Notes: generated by a model not told the origin, from the letters alone. A DNA stretch of 64,000 nucleotides from Planctomycetaceae bacterium (GCA_027487485.1 JAIYDN010000048.1:124001-188000); one strand, 5' to 3'; positions 1 through 9,197 are shown, counted from the first letter of the stretch. A program made the numbers and translations.

Positions 1-836
1 CAATGGTGCTGATGCGAGACGATTTGCCCAAGCGACTTCCCAAAGTCGCCGAAGCAATTCTCAAGCTGGAAAACTCCATCAATTCCGAAGAAATGTCGTC
101 GATGACCGCAGGTGTTCGATTGGACCGCCAGCTGGAGTCGAACGTTGCAGCTGAATTCCTTAACAAAAAATTGGGCATGAGTTTGCCACTGCAATCCGTG
201 GGGGCAGGAGCAGAATGGAAGCGGTTCTTTTCGAGGTTGGGAAGAACGACTCTTGAGCACATGTTTTTGGTAGCAATTTCATTATCCCTAGCCATCGCAA
301 CCGCCATCCCGTTGGGTATTCTTTCTGCTCGCAATGATACTGCGGGGCAAACGATTTTGGGAATTGTTGGGGTGATCCAGACGTTGCCGTCGATGGCATT
401 GTTGGTGTTTATGATTCCGTTGTTTGGGCTTGGGGCCGTCCCTGCGATTGCGGCTTTGTTTTTCTACAGCTTGTTGCCGATTGTTCGAAACACGTATGCT
501 GGTTTGACTCAGATTCCCAAGGTAACGATTGAATCGGCGGAGGTCCTGGGGCTTGATGCTGCCGCTAGGCTGCGTCTGGTGGAGTTACCGCTTGCTCTGC
601 CATCCATTTTGGCAGGAATTAAAACGGCGGCGGTGATCAATGTTGGCACAGCAACGATTGGAGCTTTCATCGGTGCAGGTGGATATGGTGCACCGATCTT
701 GACCGGTATTCGACTATCGAGCATCCCATTGATTTTGCAGGGGGCCGTTCCTGCTGCTGTTTTGGCTCTGATCGTGCAATTTGGATTTTCACATCTGGAG
801 AAACGATTCGTGTCACCCGGTTTGCGAATTCGATAG
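1..836 (+). CDS. Glycine betaine/choline-type ABC transporter, binding-protein/permease fusion, 5'-truncated
   Basis: The gene is cut by the left window edge, so only its last ~278 codons are visible. The first ~60 residues (LPKVAEAILKLE, then VRLDRQLESNVAAEFL) look like the C-terminal end of an OpuAC/OsmF-type substrate-binding domain. The rest is a membrane permease with several hydrophobic segments and the cytoplasmic EAA-type loop (ESAEVLGLDAAARLRLVELP) that docks on the ATPase. This suggests a fused protein with the binding domain first and the permease second, importing osmoprotectants. The ATPase gene should lie upstream of the window. The gene converges with the radical SAM gene at 908. 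The permease assignment is firm; the substrate is inferred from the family. Confidence 0.85.
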   Translation, partial: MVLMRDDLPKRLPKVAEAILKLENSINSEEMSSMTAGVRLDRQLESNVAAEFLNKKLGMSLPLQSVGAGAEWKRFFSRLGRTTLEHMFLVAISLSLAIATAIPLGILSARNDTAGQTILGIVGVIQTLPSMALLVFMIPLFGLGAVPAIAALFFYSLLPIVRNTYAGLTQIPKVTIESAEVLGLDAAARLRLVELPLALPSILAGIKTAAVINVGTATIGAFIGAGGYGAPILTGIRLSSIPLILQGAVPAAVLALIVQFGFSHLEKRFVSPGLRIR

Positions 837-907
837 GAACATGTGCTTTGCATCATTCTGCAGTCTTGTATGCAGAATAGGCCTGCTTGCTCTACTGAAT
901 CACATTG

Positions 908-2104
908 TCAAACTTGGCTGGGCTCAGCCATCTTCCGAATCGTGACGATTTGCGGTTCGGCCGCGACGAAGTTCTTTTGATTCGACTTGGGAGTCGAAAT
1001 GGGCTTCAGCATGTCCAGGGTGTAAATCGCGCTAGGTACAACTTCGCATTCTGCCCAGCACCCTACGCAGCCTCGCACCCATTTGCGTTGGTTGACAGCC
1101 TGTTGGCTGTTCCATACTTCCTGGAACGACTGACGCTTTAAATTGCCGACAGTTTTTGAGTTGAATTGGCAAGTCGGTACATCTCCGTTGGGGAAGATGC
1201 GCAAATGAGAATGAAGTGCAACGCATTTTGGATTGGTCCATTCGTCTTGATCGGACGAAGGGAGCAGACGCTGCCGAATACCATTGAGATAATAGCTCTT
1301 GGCGGCTCTTGCCCACCATGGGAGCTGCTTGAGATCGGATTCTACTTCGTTGAAAAATGCTTCCAACTGAGCCGGTGTGAACGTGCCTCGAGATGCGAAT
1401 TCACCGATTTGTCGAGGTGCAACATCAAGCTCTCGTTCTAAGTTGTACGTTGCACTGGTATCGTAAGCCATAACCGCTTGGTGCCGAACACCCATAGGAC
1501 GAAGCTTTTCGCGAAGTAGTCGATATTGCTCCATTCCCGTTGGGTCAACAATAGTCTGGTTGACAGCCAGATCGAGATTCAGTTCCTGTTGGCGATCGCA
1601 CAGTTGTTCAAGCGTGGCGATTGCCGTTTTCCATGCAATGCTGCTGCCTCGGATACGGTTATGCTCTTTCTCAATTCCGTCCAAGCTAACCATTAACTGC
1701 AATGGGATTTTTTTGTTTCGCTGCTCACAAAGCTGAACAATTCGATCCGTTAAAAAGCCGTTCGTCGTGATATGAACACCAAGGGGATTCAGGTAGCGAA
1801 TGGCCAAGTCCAGAATTTCCGACAGGTCGGTCCGGACGAAGGGTTCGCCTCCGGTCAGTCGAACAGCATCCAGTTGTCCGATCTGTCGGAACGCATGCTT
1901 GATTTCGTCCAGGCTCATATCGCCGTCACCGGACATTTTCCATGAATCGCACATGATGCAGCGAGCATTGCATCGAAAGGTGACGGTATAGGTCAGAAGC
2001 CGTGGCTGTGTCGAGCCTGAGTTGCGATTTCGATGGATGTCGCGAATCAATCCTGGGATACGACCAATGGTTGCGGGAAGTTTTTTTAAAGTTTGGATGT
2101 TCAT
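908..2104 (-). CDS. Radical SAM/SPASM domain protein
   Basis: 398 residues. A radical SAM core opens with CNARCIMC (C45, C49, C52; CX3CX2C), which binds the SAM-cleaving 4Fe-4S cluster, followed by RLTGGEPFVR, the usual SAM-contact motif. The C-terminus carries several cysteines (CVALHSH, PTCQFNS, CVGCWAEC), a SPASM-type auxiliary cluster domain. Such proteins modify peptides or small molecules; the substrate is unknown. The ATG at 2104 overlaps the stop of the upstream glycosyltransferase as ATGA, so translation is probably coupled; the longer start at 2128 would only extend into that gene. It is the last gene of a three-gene minus-strand operon with a glycosyltransferase and a metallophosphoesterase, which hints at surface or lipid modification. 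Confidence 0.88.
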   Translation of the reverse strand: MNIQTLKKLPATIGRIPGLIRDIHRNRNSGSTQPRLLTYTVTFRCNARCIMCDSWKMSGDGDMSLDEIKHAFRQIGQLDAVRLTGGEPFVRTDLSEILDLAIRYLNPLGVHITTNGFLTDRIVQLCEQRNKKIPLQLMVSLDGIEKEHNRIRGSSIAWKTAIATLEQLCDRQQELNLDLAVNQTIVDPTGMEQYRLLREKLRPMGVRHQAVMAYDTSATYNLERELDVAPRQIGEFASRGTFTPAQLEAFFNEVESDLKQLPWWARAAKSYYLNGIRQRLLPSSDQDEWTNPKCVALHSHLRIFPNGDVPTCQFNSKTVGNLKRQSFQEVWNSQQAVNQRKWVRGCVGCWAECEVVPSAIYTLDMLKPISTPKSNQKNFVAAEPQIVTIRKMAEPSQV

Positions 2105-3240
2105 AGTGTTGCCGATTCTGGTTCCCATACATTGGGCGAAAGAAATGGATGTTCCGTAACGGCGCTTGGTTCTGGCAAAAAGCGACTGATGAACTCGATC
2201 GCTTCTTTATTGCCGCATACCGACAGATGCTCAAGTCGCCTCCTAAGCGATGGGACAGCAAGAAGAAACTGTTGAAGGTAATGGGGAGTTAGCTCCTGAA
2301 ACGAAGTGCTCCAGCCGCCACCCGATTTCTTGACAAGCCAAGCATTCAGTTCTTGTTCAAAGTTCCCGTCTTCCGGGATGGCCAGCACGGGTTTATTCAA
2401 ATGGAATGCTTCTCCTACAAGCTGATTACCAGCGGTGCTAACAAGACATTCGGCCGAGGCTAAATCCCGGACAAACTCATGCTCTGCGATTTTCTTGAAT
2501 TGAATCGAACCAGTGGATAGTCTTTCGCCTAGTCCGTATACAATCGAAGGTCGCCCGGATCGTTCCAAAGTTTCCCAAAGATTCGCTGGTGCATGACGTC
2601 GAATGTAAACCAAAATGTGCCCAGCCGGAGCTGGCGGATTGGCGGCAAAGTCGAGAATGTTTTGTCGCAAAAGTACGCCGATCCGAAGAGTCGTTTCGGT
2701 ACCTGGGCGGCTTGGCAAATGGTAGAACGAGCTTACCGCTTCACCCGCTTGCCCGCTGTAGAACAAGGGAATGGAGCCTCGAAGGAAGAGACCTCGCCAT
2801 CGAAATCGCCAGGGCAGATCGCTAAAGTCACTCACCGATAAAAAGTGCTGGTGGTCGAGCGAAATCCATGGAATCCCTAGTTTGCGAGCCGCACGAGGTA
2901 GGATCGGTTCAAAATCGGTGATCGCTAAAGCTGGACGATCCCGCTCCATCATTCTGGAGACGTAACGGGTTAGCGCGCGAAGTTTCCAAAGGTAAGGGAC
3001 GGAGGCCACAATAGACTTGCCATAATCTACTTTCTGCCCTCGGTAAGAAAAGAACAAGCCTGGTAATCGACGCACACTCACAAGTGGATTGTCTTGATAA
3101 CGATCGTATAGTTGGTGGTAAGCATCTCGTGCCGCCAGAAGGATAAAGCGGTGCTTGGGTAGCATCGCTTCGACAATCGTTTGTACCCGAGTTGCGTGCC
3201 CACGGCCTTCGCCGCACATGCTGTAGACTATCGTTGCCAT
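2101..3240 (-). CDS. Glycosyltransferase, MurG/UGT-like (GT-B fold)
   Basis: 379 residues. The N-terminus ATIVYSMCGEGRGHATR is the glycine-rich acceptor-side loop seen in MJ1255-type glycosyltransferases related to MurG. The C-terminal half has the donor-side pattern VSTAGNQLVGEAFHLNKPVL followed by a P-E-D segment, as in GT-B enzymes that bind a nucleotide sugar. No signal peptide, so it should act on the cytoplasmic face of the membrane. The ATG at 3240 is preferred because AAGGAG lies 10 bases upstream; a TTG three codons earlier sits too close to that site. Its stop overlaps the radical SAM start, and the metallophosphoesterase ends about 34 bp upstream, so the three are likely co-transcribed. 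Donor and acceptor cannot be read from sequence. Confidence 0.82.
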   Translation of the reverse strand: MATIVYSMCGEGRGHATRVQTIVEAMLPKHRFILLAARDAYHQLYDRYQDNPLVSVRRLPGLFFSYRGQKVDYGKSIVASVPYLWKLRALTRYVSRMMERDRPALAITDFEPILPRAARKLGIPWISLDHQHFLSVSDFSDLPWRFRWRGLFLRGSIPLFYSGQAGEAVSSFYHLPSRPGTETTLRIGVLLRQNILDFAANPPAPAGHILVYIRRHAPANLWETLERSGRPSIVYGLGERLSTGSIQFKKIAEHEFVRDLASAECLVSTAGNQLVGEAFHLNKPVLAIPEDGNFEQELNAWLVKKSGGGWSTSFQELTPHYLQQFLLAVPSLRRRLEHLSVCGNKEAIEFISRFLPEPSAVTEHPFLSPNVWEPESATL

Positions 3241-3274
3241 AATGTCCAAGCTCCTTGTTGGAAAAAACGAAATC

Positions 3275-4108
3275 TCATACCGCTATCTTGAAGTGTGTAA
3301 ATTCGATTGGATCAGCTTCACATCGGGCGTTTGAATTCGAGGTTGGATTCAACGCGTCGGGAACCAAGAACAGATTGCCATGTTGGCATTCGAATACAAA
3401 AGAACGGTGCTCAATCCAATCACCGCAATTGAAATAAAAGTGCTTGTTCGATTGGGCAGCCTTGGGCAAATGAATGTGCCCGCAAACGACGCCATCGCAA
3501 TCATGGACTTCAGCTAGCTCCATCATATACGACTGAAACTCGTCCATATGGTTCTTGGCTCGTTCGCTCGACATCTTCCAATGGGTACACCAGTGCAGTT
3601 CCTTGTTGTTGGGCGAGAATCCTATGCGAGACAGAATGTTTCCCCATTGAACCAGTTTGGGATAAACCCATCGTCCTAGTTTCTTCCAAGAACAGGATTC
3701 GCGACCACGATGCAAATCAAAGATGTCACCATGAACGATCAAGAACCTTGATCCAGAGATGCATTGATGAATAATATGTGAAACGACTGACCAAGCTTGA
3801 TGGCAGGATTCCTCTGCCAAAACCTCATCATGATTCCCGGGCAGGAAATAGATGTTCGTGCCGTTGTTCTGAAGATACGATAAAGTTGCTAGGAAAAACC
3901 TAGTCTGTTCGTCGAGCGACGAAGTGGGGCGGTATAACCATTCGAAAGTATCACCCACCAAGTAAAGAAACTTGGGCGAGCATTGCCGTAGGAGTCCTGC
4001 CACATGAAAAGAATTGGAGAACTTCCAACCCAAATGCAGGTCACTGAGGAAGACACTTCTTGCGTCGGTCCAAGTGCAGTTCAAAATGGTTTCCCATGAG
4101 TGATACAA
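3275..4108 (-). CDS. Calcineurin-like metallophosphoesterase, LpxH-like
   Basis: 277 residues. All metallophosphoesterase blocks are present in order: FLSDLHLGWK, LVGDTFEW, LPGNHDE, VHGDIFDLH and VCGHIHLP. This arrangement resembles UDP-2,3-diacylglucosamine hydrolases (LpxH), which act in lipid A synthesis, and a wider set of phosphodiesterases; the block VGDTFEW differs slightly from the LpxH pattern, so the substrate is uncertain. There is no ATG near the N-terminus: the reading frame is closed by a TAA just upstream of a TTG at 4108, which has AAGGAA about 10 bases in front of it and is taken as the start. First gene of the probable operon with the glycosyltransferase and radical SAM protein. 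Divergent from the methyltransferase at 4262. Confidence 0.82.
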   Translation of the reverse strand: MYHSWETILNCTWTDARSVFLSDLHLGWKFSNSFHVAGLLRQCSPKFLYLVGDTFEWLYRPTSSLDEQTRFFLATLSYLQNNGTNIYFLPGNHDEVLAEESCHQAWSVVSHIIHQCISGSRFLIVHGDIFDLHRGRESCSWKKLGRWVYPKLVQWGNILSRIGFSPNNKELHWCTHWKMSSERAKNHMDEFQSYMMELAEVHDCDGVVCGHIHLPKAAQSNKHFYFNCGDWIEHRSFVFECQHGNLFLVPDALNPTSNSNARCEADPIEFTHFKIAV

Positions 4109-4261
4109 TTGTTAAATGTTCCTTCACCATGGGAGTCCTATCATGGCAGCACTCTGTGTGGAAAAAGTGTAATTTTCGTGAACATCGAGCGAAGATTCGG
4201 TATCTTTGGTTGGCACAAAGAAGCATATTTTCCTCTTCCATCCGTTTTATTCAGCGAAAAA

Positions 4262-5083
4262 ATGACATCTCAACAACGATTCATCTCGTCCCAATTCCCT
4301 CGATCCAATGCTTATCATCCCGATTGGATACTGGGAAACGCCAGTGGAGGCGCTAATTCCGTTTGGCTTGCAGAATGGTTGGCATCGGTTCTGGATTTGA
4401 AACCCGGAATGCATGTTTTAGATTTGGGATGCGGCCGAGCATCCTCGTCCATTTTTCTAGCCCGTGAATACTCCGTGAAGGTATGGGCTACCGATCTTTG
4501 GTTTAGTCCATCGGAGAATCTGCAGCGAATTCGAGATGCTGGCGTTGAGCAAAATGTCTTCCCCATCCATTCCGACGCTCGTTCGTTACCGTTCGCAGCA
4601 GACTTCTTCGACGCAATCATCTCTATCGATGCTTTCCCCTATTTTGGCACGGACGACCACTATTTGAATAACTTGGCCCGGTTCGCAAAGCCCGAAGGAA
4701 TCATCGCGATGGCTGCAGCTGGTTTTGTGGAGGAGGTTGAAAGTGCTGTTCCCGAGCATCTTAAAAAGTGGATAGAAACGGAACCCCTGCTGCGCAGTAT
4801 GCATTCTTCTGCATGGTGGCGATGGCATTGGGAGAAATCTGGGCTTGTAGATGTCCAAGTCGCCGACAGTATGCCCGACGGTTGCGGTCTATGGCTCGAA
4901 TGGCTCAGGACCATCGCGCCCGACAATCAAATGGAGCTTCAAGCGCTTGAAGCCGATGGCGGGCGTTATCTTACGTACAACCGCGTGGTCGCTCGTCGTC
5001 GACCTAATGTCATGTTGGAGGAGCCGATGGTATCCATCCCTTCGCATTACACTCGAAATCCTCTGCTCCGCAGTGATTCGTAA
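4262..5083 (+). CDS. Class I SAM-dependent methyltransferase
   Basis: 273 residues from the ATG at 4262. Motif I is VLDLGCGRASSS, followed by the acidic residue of motif II (WATDLW) and the FDAIISIDAFPYF strand, typical of a Rossmann-fold methyltransferase (Methyltransferase type 11/25). The frame is open back to a GTG at 4100, but that would overlap the divergent metallophosphoesterase; the conserved part starts after 4262. No clear Shine-Dalgarno precedes the ATG, so the start is not certain. The substrate is unknown. It converges with a second, unrelated methyltransferase at 5124-5813. Confidence 0.82.
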   Translation: MTSQQRFISSQFPRSNAYHPDWILGNASGGANSVWLAEWLASVLDLKPGMHVLDLGCGRASSSIFLAREYSVKVWATDLWFSPSENLQRIRDAGVEQNVFPIHSDARSLPFAADFFDAIISIDAFPYFGTDDHYLNNLARFAKPEGIIAMAAAGFVEEVESAVPEHLKKWIETEPLLRSMHSSAWWRWHWEKSGLVDVQVADSMPDGCGLWLEWLRTIAPDNQMELQALEADGGRYLTYNRVVARRRPNVMLEEPMVSIPSHYTRNPLLRSDS

Positions 5084-5123
5084 TGCTACGAAGTTATGTG
5101 AAGTGCAACGGAGTTCGGTTGCC

Positions 5124-5813
5124 TTAAGTTGGAAGTGGTTTCGTTGCGACAACCATGTATCGCTTGGTCCGAGTTGAAGTTAACTGATTCGCGCGATTCA
5201 TCCATCTGACGGAATCCACTTGAAAGCCGATCGATTCCATCAAGTAAGGAATGGTTGCCAACGATTGGCATGCAGAAAGTGGAATCGCATCGACTTCTTC
5301 TGCCCAGATTCCAGTCCAGCCATCACGCCCATAGATTCCGTCGATCACGACGGCTTTGCCACCTGGCTTGAGCCATTCGAACCAGTTTTGAAACGCAACC
5401 AGCGGATCAAAAAGACTGTTTACAACCTGCCTGGAAACAATCGCATCGAAACTTGAGACAGCGAAATGGTCTCTGTCCGATTTTCGATCGCACCCTCCGA
5501 GAACCATTTTCACTCCTGCAAGCGCAGGTTTGGCCTTCAACAGTTCGCACATGGCAACCGAGGGCTCAAGGGCATGGAGGGAGACGCCATCGACTCGGCT
5601 AAGAATCTTCGTAAGAGCTCCGGAACCTGCACCTACATCGAGGACGTCGTTCCCTGGCAAAATAGATACGGCTTCTAGGATGTCGGTCAGGTACGCGTTT
5701 TCATCTTCGGTCGTTAAGGTGCCGACAAAGGTATCGTAATCTTTCGCTTCTTTCGCGTCGTACTTGGCGAAAAGTCTGCCCCGAAGCAGTTCTCGCGATT
5801 GGTTCCAATTCAT
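5124..5813 (-). CDS. Class I SAM-dependent methyltransferase
   Basis: 229 residues. The SAM-binding motif I is VLDVGAGSGALTKIL, followed by HALEPS (motif II acidic residue) and FDAIVSRQVVNSLFDP (motif IV region), then WLKPGGKAVVIDG. This is the common UbiE/Methyltransferase-11 layout. The N-terminal stretch LRGRLFAKYDAKEAKDYDTF is a typical helical lid. ATG at 5813 with a weak AAGAGA in front. The substrate cannot be deduced; it ends 40 bp from the convergent methyltransferase gene and may be transcribed alone from the repeat-bearing gap upstream. Confidence 0.82.
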   Translation of the reverse strand: MNWNQSRELLRGRLFAKYDAKEAKDYDTFVGTLTTEDENAYLTDILEAVSILPGNDVLDVGAGSGALTKILSRVDGVSLHALEPSVAMCELLKAKPALAGVKMVLGGCDRKSDRDHFAVSSFDAIVSRQVVNSLFDPLVAFQNWFEWLKPGGKAVVIDGIYGRDGWTGIWAEEVDAIPLSACQSLATIPYLMESIGFQVDSVRWMNRANQLTSTRTKRYMVVATKPLPT

Positions 5814-6015
5814 GAGGTCTCTTTTTAAAAACAGGTGATATGGTTGGGTTGGTGAATGCGAACAAGTAAACAGCCCATGTTATACAAAAACTCTAATCTT
5901 CTTGGGACGGACTCTGGTTTTCTGCCGCACCAGCCGGAAGGTGTTTGTTTAAGATGGAACTCAATTCAAATGCTGTAGTAGGCCGTAACAAATCGCTTTG
6001 GACGCAGTTACGGAA

Positions 6016-6135
6016 AGAGTCTGTCGAAAAATGTGGGGCGAAAAATCTCCGAACCTTGCTTTCGCTAACAATCTTTCGACCCACATTTTTCGACCGCAAG
6101 CATTGTTCTTGATTCCGAACAATCTTTGGGGGGAC
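6016..6135 (+). repeat. Dispersed hairpin repeat, copy A
   Basis: Starts with GTCGAAAAATGTGGGGCG (6023 on) and is mirrored by CCCACATTTTTCGAC at 6080-6094, giving an imperfect stem of about 24 bp around a loop that contains GAACCTTGCTTTCGC. Two other copies in the same orientation lie at 12964 and 14397. In this copy the stem pair is T-A where copy C has A-T, a compensatory change. The 3' tail is less conserved than in the other two. Confidence 0.8.
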
Positions 6136-6215
6136 ACTCCACTTTAGATGCTGAATCGTCACAACAATCGGTTTCGGCCATCTTTTCGCCTTCAAAACTG
6201 CTCGCGATGTTGCTT

Positions 6216-6311
6216 GCATCCCTCCAGGATGCTCGTACCGCTTGGTGCACCGTACCGGTGGTGTCGCTGACGCTCAACCACCGGCTATAGGCTTTTATCC
6301 TTCCAGGATGC
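6216..6311. repeat. Compound inverted/direct repeat region
   Basis: Two hairpins sit close together: GCATCC/GGATGC at 6216-6232, and CCGGTGGT/ACCACCGG at 6255-6284. The 10-mer TCCAGGATGC occurs at 6223 and again at 6302, and CGTACCG at 6234 and 6251. The structure suggests a mobile or structured repeat; I recall similar sequences scattered in planctomycete genomes, but that is from memory and not tested. Confidence 0.5.
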
Positions 6312-6546
6312 AGATTCCCCAAGGACAACCATAACAACGCGCTGCGCTAATTGGTAATGTAGAACCGATACCTTTCTGGCGTCTATTGAGGGCGCACTTT
6401 CATGTATCCATAGATCAACGACACCGGTGCAAATGCATGTTAATCGCTTTAAAGAGGCGGACCCCTTTTCCTTTTTTGATCTGATGGAAGTGATCGATAT
6501 CATCAATGTCGGATTCATCGGCGTACACGGATTCACGGATGCTATG

Positions 6547-7872
6547 TTACCTGAGCTTTCCTTGCATTTGAAAAAGCCAAGTAAGGGCGGAGTTCATTAG
6601 ATGTTCACCGGCCCCGACTTCAGCCGGCGCCACTTGGGTATCTGCCCCGTACCCTCCTTCGGCTGCGGCTTCGATTGTTGGGAAGTATTGGTGATAGCCG
6701 TTGCATAAGCCAAAGAAAAGCAAACTTTCCTTACGAGCTCTCATGCGCAATCGCATCGCATGTTCACAAAAAAATTCGCCCGAGGCTCCGACCATCGCAA
6801 TGTCACCGTTGAGCAGCGCAACGGTCAGGCGTGGGCGAATCCCATCGGCGTACTCGTCGACAAAATTTGCAACCAATTCAGGAAAGAACGCAACCGAGTA
6901 TGCGACTCGAACCAGCGGATTGCTCAAGTCCGTTCGCGAAACAAATCGAAATCGCTCTTCTTTGAAAACAAGCGAAGGCCTGTTGGGTAAGACGGGCGAG
7001 AGCGATGAAGCGAGCTTTACTACTTCTCGACCTAGTGCCGCACCGAACGCGATGTGGTCGCCTCGATCCCCTTTGTTGATTGAAATGTCGCCGGATGCTC
7101 CTTGCATGAAAACGGACGTGCCCCCAAATTCCTTCTCTACTGCACGTTTCATTGCGCCGACGTAATCGGCTGAGAATTCAAGCGTCATCGCGGATACACT
7201 GGTGGGGTGCCCCGCAAAATTCACAATGACAGCAACCGGCGCTCCGGTTGTCGCATCATCGAAACGCAAAACAGCGAGCGTTCGATCGACGGGCGGAGGT
7301 TGCAGTTTGGTATGTCGGTTGCGATTGAACCCCTCGAGTTCTCGCATGCCGGACGCAAGCTTTACCGGAACGAGCGCTTTGTCTGCTTCTAAAATGGATT
7401 CCACGATGCGATCTTCCATCAGCTGGCAATATCGAATCGCCGCATCGAATCGTCCTTTTCCTTTACCCTTTTTGTCAATGAGTTCGACAACAGGGCCATG
7501 ATGGGTATGCGAGCCAGCGATAAACGACTGCTCGATTCCAGCCTCGGATTTGATTCGCTCGCGGATGCGTTGAAGAGACGATTCCGATGGTGACCGCCCC
7601 AGATCAAGACCCACGATGGCAAGTTTGCTCTTTCCAACTTGAAGAACGACTGCTGCGGATTCGAGTGGATCAAGAGTCCCTCGGCTGAGTTCCGCATGCC
7701 GCTCGCCATAGCCCCACATGGGCACCGGTTCCTGAGGAGTGATGTCCCGTTTGGCTGCCCCAGCCTTAAGGACCTGTTCATCCGCAGCGCATTGAATCGC
7801 TAAAAAGCAAAAAAGTGGAACCGAACAAAGGAAAGAACGTAACATTGTCATGTTGGCCATGGTGTTCTTCAT
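6547..7872 (-). CDS. Neutral/alkaline ceramidase-like secreted protein
   Basis: 441 residues. A signal peptide (MLRSFLCSVPLFCFLAIQCA) is followed by AGAAKRDITPQEPVPMWGYG, the conserved N-terminus of neutral/alkaline non-lysosomal ceramidases. Likely zinc and catalytic segments are AGSHTHHGP, NFAGHPTSVS and MQGASGDIS. The family cleaves N-acyl bonds, but planctomycetes encode many members whose substrate is unknown. The ATG at 7872 overlaps the stop of the PHP-domain gene upstream as ATGA, so the two are co-translated; a second ATG at 7860 also fits. At 441 residues it is shorter than classical ceramidases (about 650-700), lacking their C-terminal Ig-like domain. Confidence 0.82.
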   Translation of the reverse strand: MKNTMANMTMLRSFLCSVPLFCFLAIQCAADEQVLKAGAAKRDITPQEPVPMWGYGERHAELSRGTLDPLESAAVVLQVGKSKLAIVGLDLGRSPSESSLQRIRERIKSEAGIEQSFIAGSHTHHGPVVELIDKKGKGKGRFDAAIRYCQLMEDRIVESILEADKALVPVKLASGMRELEGFNRNRHTKLQPPPVDRTLAVLRFDDATTGAPVAVIVNFAGHPTSVSAMTLEFSADYVGAMKRAVEKEFGGTSVFMQGASGDISINKGDRGDHIAFGAALGREVVKLASSLSPVLPNRPSLVFKEERFRFVSRTDLSNPLVRVAYSVAFFPELVANFVDEYADGIRPRLTVALLNGDIAMVGASGEFFCEHAMRLRMRARKESLLFFGLCNGYHQYFPTIEAAAEGGYGADTQVAPAEVGAGEHLMNSALTWLFQMQGKLR

Positions 7873-9197
7873 AGAGCAATATAAATCGGGTTCGAAAGTA
7901 TCCAAAGCATACGTTCACCGGCAATGTCTAACCAAGCTTCCACGCGGTAGTTGCTTGCTTGAGTTATAGGAAATTCGAGCGTCCGCCCCGAGGATTCTGC
8001 AATAACGTTTCCGTTTTTTAGTAATCGCCAATGTACTGGCAATGGAGCTTGCGCGTTCAGAACAATATTCGTCGCAAACTCCACTTGGCTTCCCATCTCA
8101 AACCGTTTTTGGCTATCGCTTGCTGAAAAGTCGAAACCTTTTGAATCCGCGAGCCAATCAAATGCCACAAAAGCTCGGCCAGCTTCGAGCGACTCACGAA
8201 CCGCTTTGTCGGTCAACTCGCTGAGTAGTAAATGCGTGCCTACGTGCCTCAAGCTGTTTTCGTAAGGATCAAGCTGCAGGCGAAACAGTTCATCACCAAG
8301 TACTTTGCCTTCACGATTCAAGACGCTGTTGGGAATTGCGGCCAGTGGCAATTCGATCAATAACTTTCCTAATGGGTCCTCAATTCTTGCTTTATCCCCT
8401 TCGGCCCAACGCACACGTATTCCAATATTTTGGTGAGCATCATTTGCAGCGACTCCAGTGTGTGGAGCGATTGCGCATAGTTCATCCCAACGCTTCAAGT
8501 AGTCATTGGGGTAGTCTTGCAGTGCTGAGTACGACTCTTGAGGATACTTACGAACCATTTCAGCCGCTTTCAAAATCCAAAGCGGACTTCGAATCGATTC
8601 GGCCATTTTTTTCTCGTCCTTAAAATCAGCATGAGTGTTATAGATCTCCACCCCAGTTAAACCTTGAATGTTCCAGTCCATTCTTTCCTCGAGGTGCGAG
8701 ACAAACATCAGCCCACCTCGACTCCGAACCAAATCCGAGAACTCTTGAGGTGTCCCATTTTTCAGTCCGTGAAGACTCATTGTAGGAAATGCAAGAAAGC
8801 CTTGTGACTCCGCACCTGGAACAAGCAGGACGCCGTCCTGAACTCCTTGATGCCCTTGGGTAAAGAAATCGTAATGGTCGGCTGGGTGTTCGTTAAACAT
8901 GAGCACGCTTGTACCAGTTGCTTTGGCTGCGGCAATGATTTCTTCGATGCTTCCTCGGCTATCATGGGACCAATGGGAATGCACATGGAGATTCGCGCGA
9001 TGCTCTTGAAATGGTCCCGTTCGTGGCACCGCTCTCCATTCGGTTCGCAAAGCTTCCACGGCACGATGCACTGCTTCGAGCTTCTTTAGTTGAAGTTTAG
9101 AGAACGCATCGGATCGCACGTCCTTCGCGATCAAAACGGCAATCAACAGTCCCAAGACAAGATGGATGGTTCGCAGATGTCGCATGGAAAACAGCAT
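7869..9197 (-). CDS. PHP-domain metal-dependent phosphoesterase-like, secreted
   Basis: 442 residues with an N-terminal hydrophobic segment (IHLVLGLLIAVLIAK) that looks like a signal peptide or anchor. The PHP signature NLHVHSHWSHDS lies near residue 70, with EEIIAAAKATG and FNEHPADH after it and VAANDAHQN near residue 260, giving the metal-binding histidines and aspartates. The last ~100 residues look like a beta-sandwich of the kind found at the end of similar planctomycete proteins. The start is uncertain: ATGs at 9197 and 9185 both precede the hydrophobic segment. Its stop overlaps the ceramidase-like gene. Substrate unknown. Confidence 0.75.
   Translation of the reverse strand: MLFSMRHLRTIHLVLGLLIAVLIAKDVRSDAFSKLQLKKLEAVHRAVEALRTEWRAVPRTGPFQEHRANLHVHSHWSHDSRGSIEEIIAAAKATGTSVLMFNEHPADHYDFFTQGHQGVQDGVLLVPGAESQGFLAFPTMSLHGLKNGTPQEFSDLVRSRGGLMFVSHLEERMDWNIQGLTGVEIYNTHADFKDEKKMAESIRSPLWILKAAEMVRKYPQESYSALQDYPNDYLKRWDELCAIAPHTGVAANDAHQNIGIRVRWAEGDKARIEDPLGKLLIELPLAAIPNSVLNREGKVLGDELFRLQLDPYENSLRHVGTHLLLSELTDKAVRESLEAGRAFVAFDWLADSKGFDFSASDSQKRFEMGSQVEFATNIVLNAQAPLPVHWRLLKNGNVIAESSGRTLEFPITQASNYRVEAWLDIAGERMLWILSNPIYIAL

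Larger units (their letters stand above)
5814..6546. other. Non-coding gap of 733 bp with repeats
   Basis: No convincing gene is seen. Short open frames here have no family pattern and run through inverted repeats. The gap holds copy A of the dispersed hairpin repeat (6016-6135) and a compound hairpin region (6216-6311). The remainder, including the AT-rich stretch around 6470, shows nothing I can name. Confidence 0.6.

Noticed and set aside
5893-6536. Several short minus-strand open frames
   Set aside because: They run across the hairpin repeats; no homology pattern, and the overlapping frames are of similar quality.
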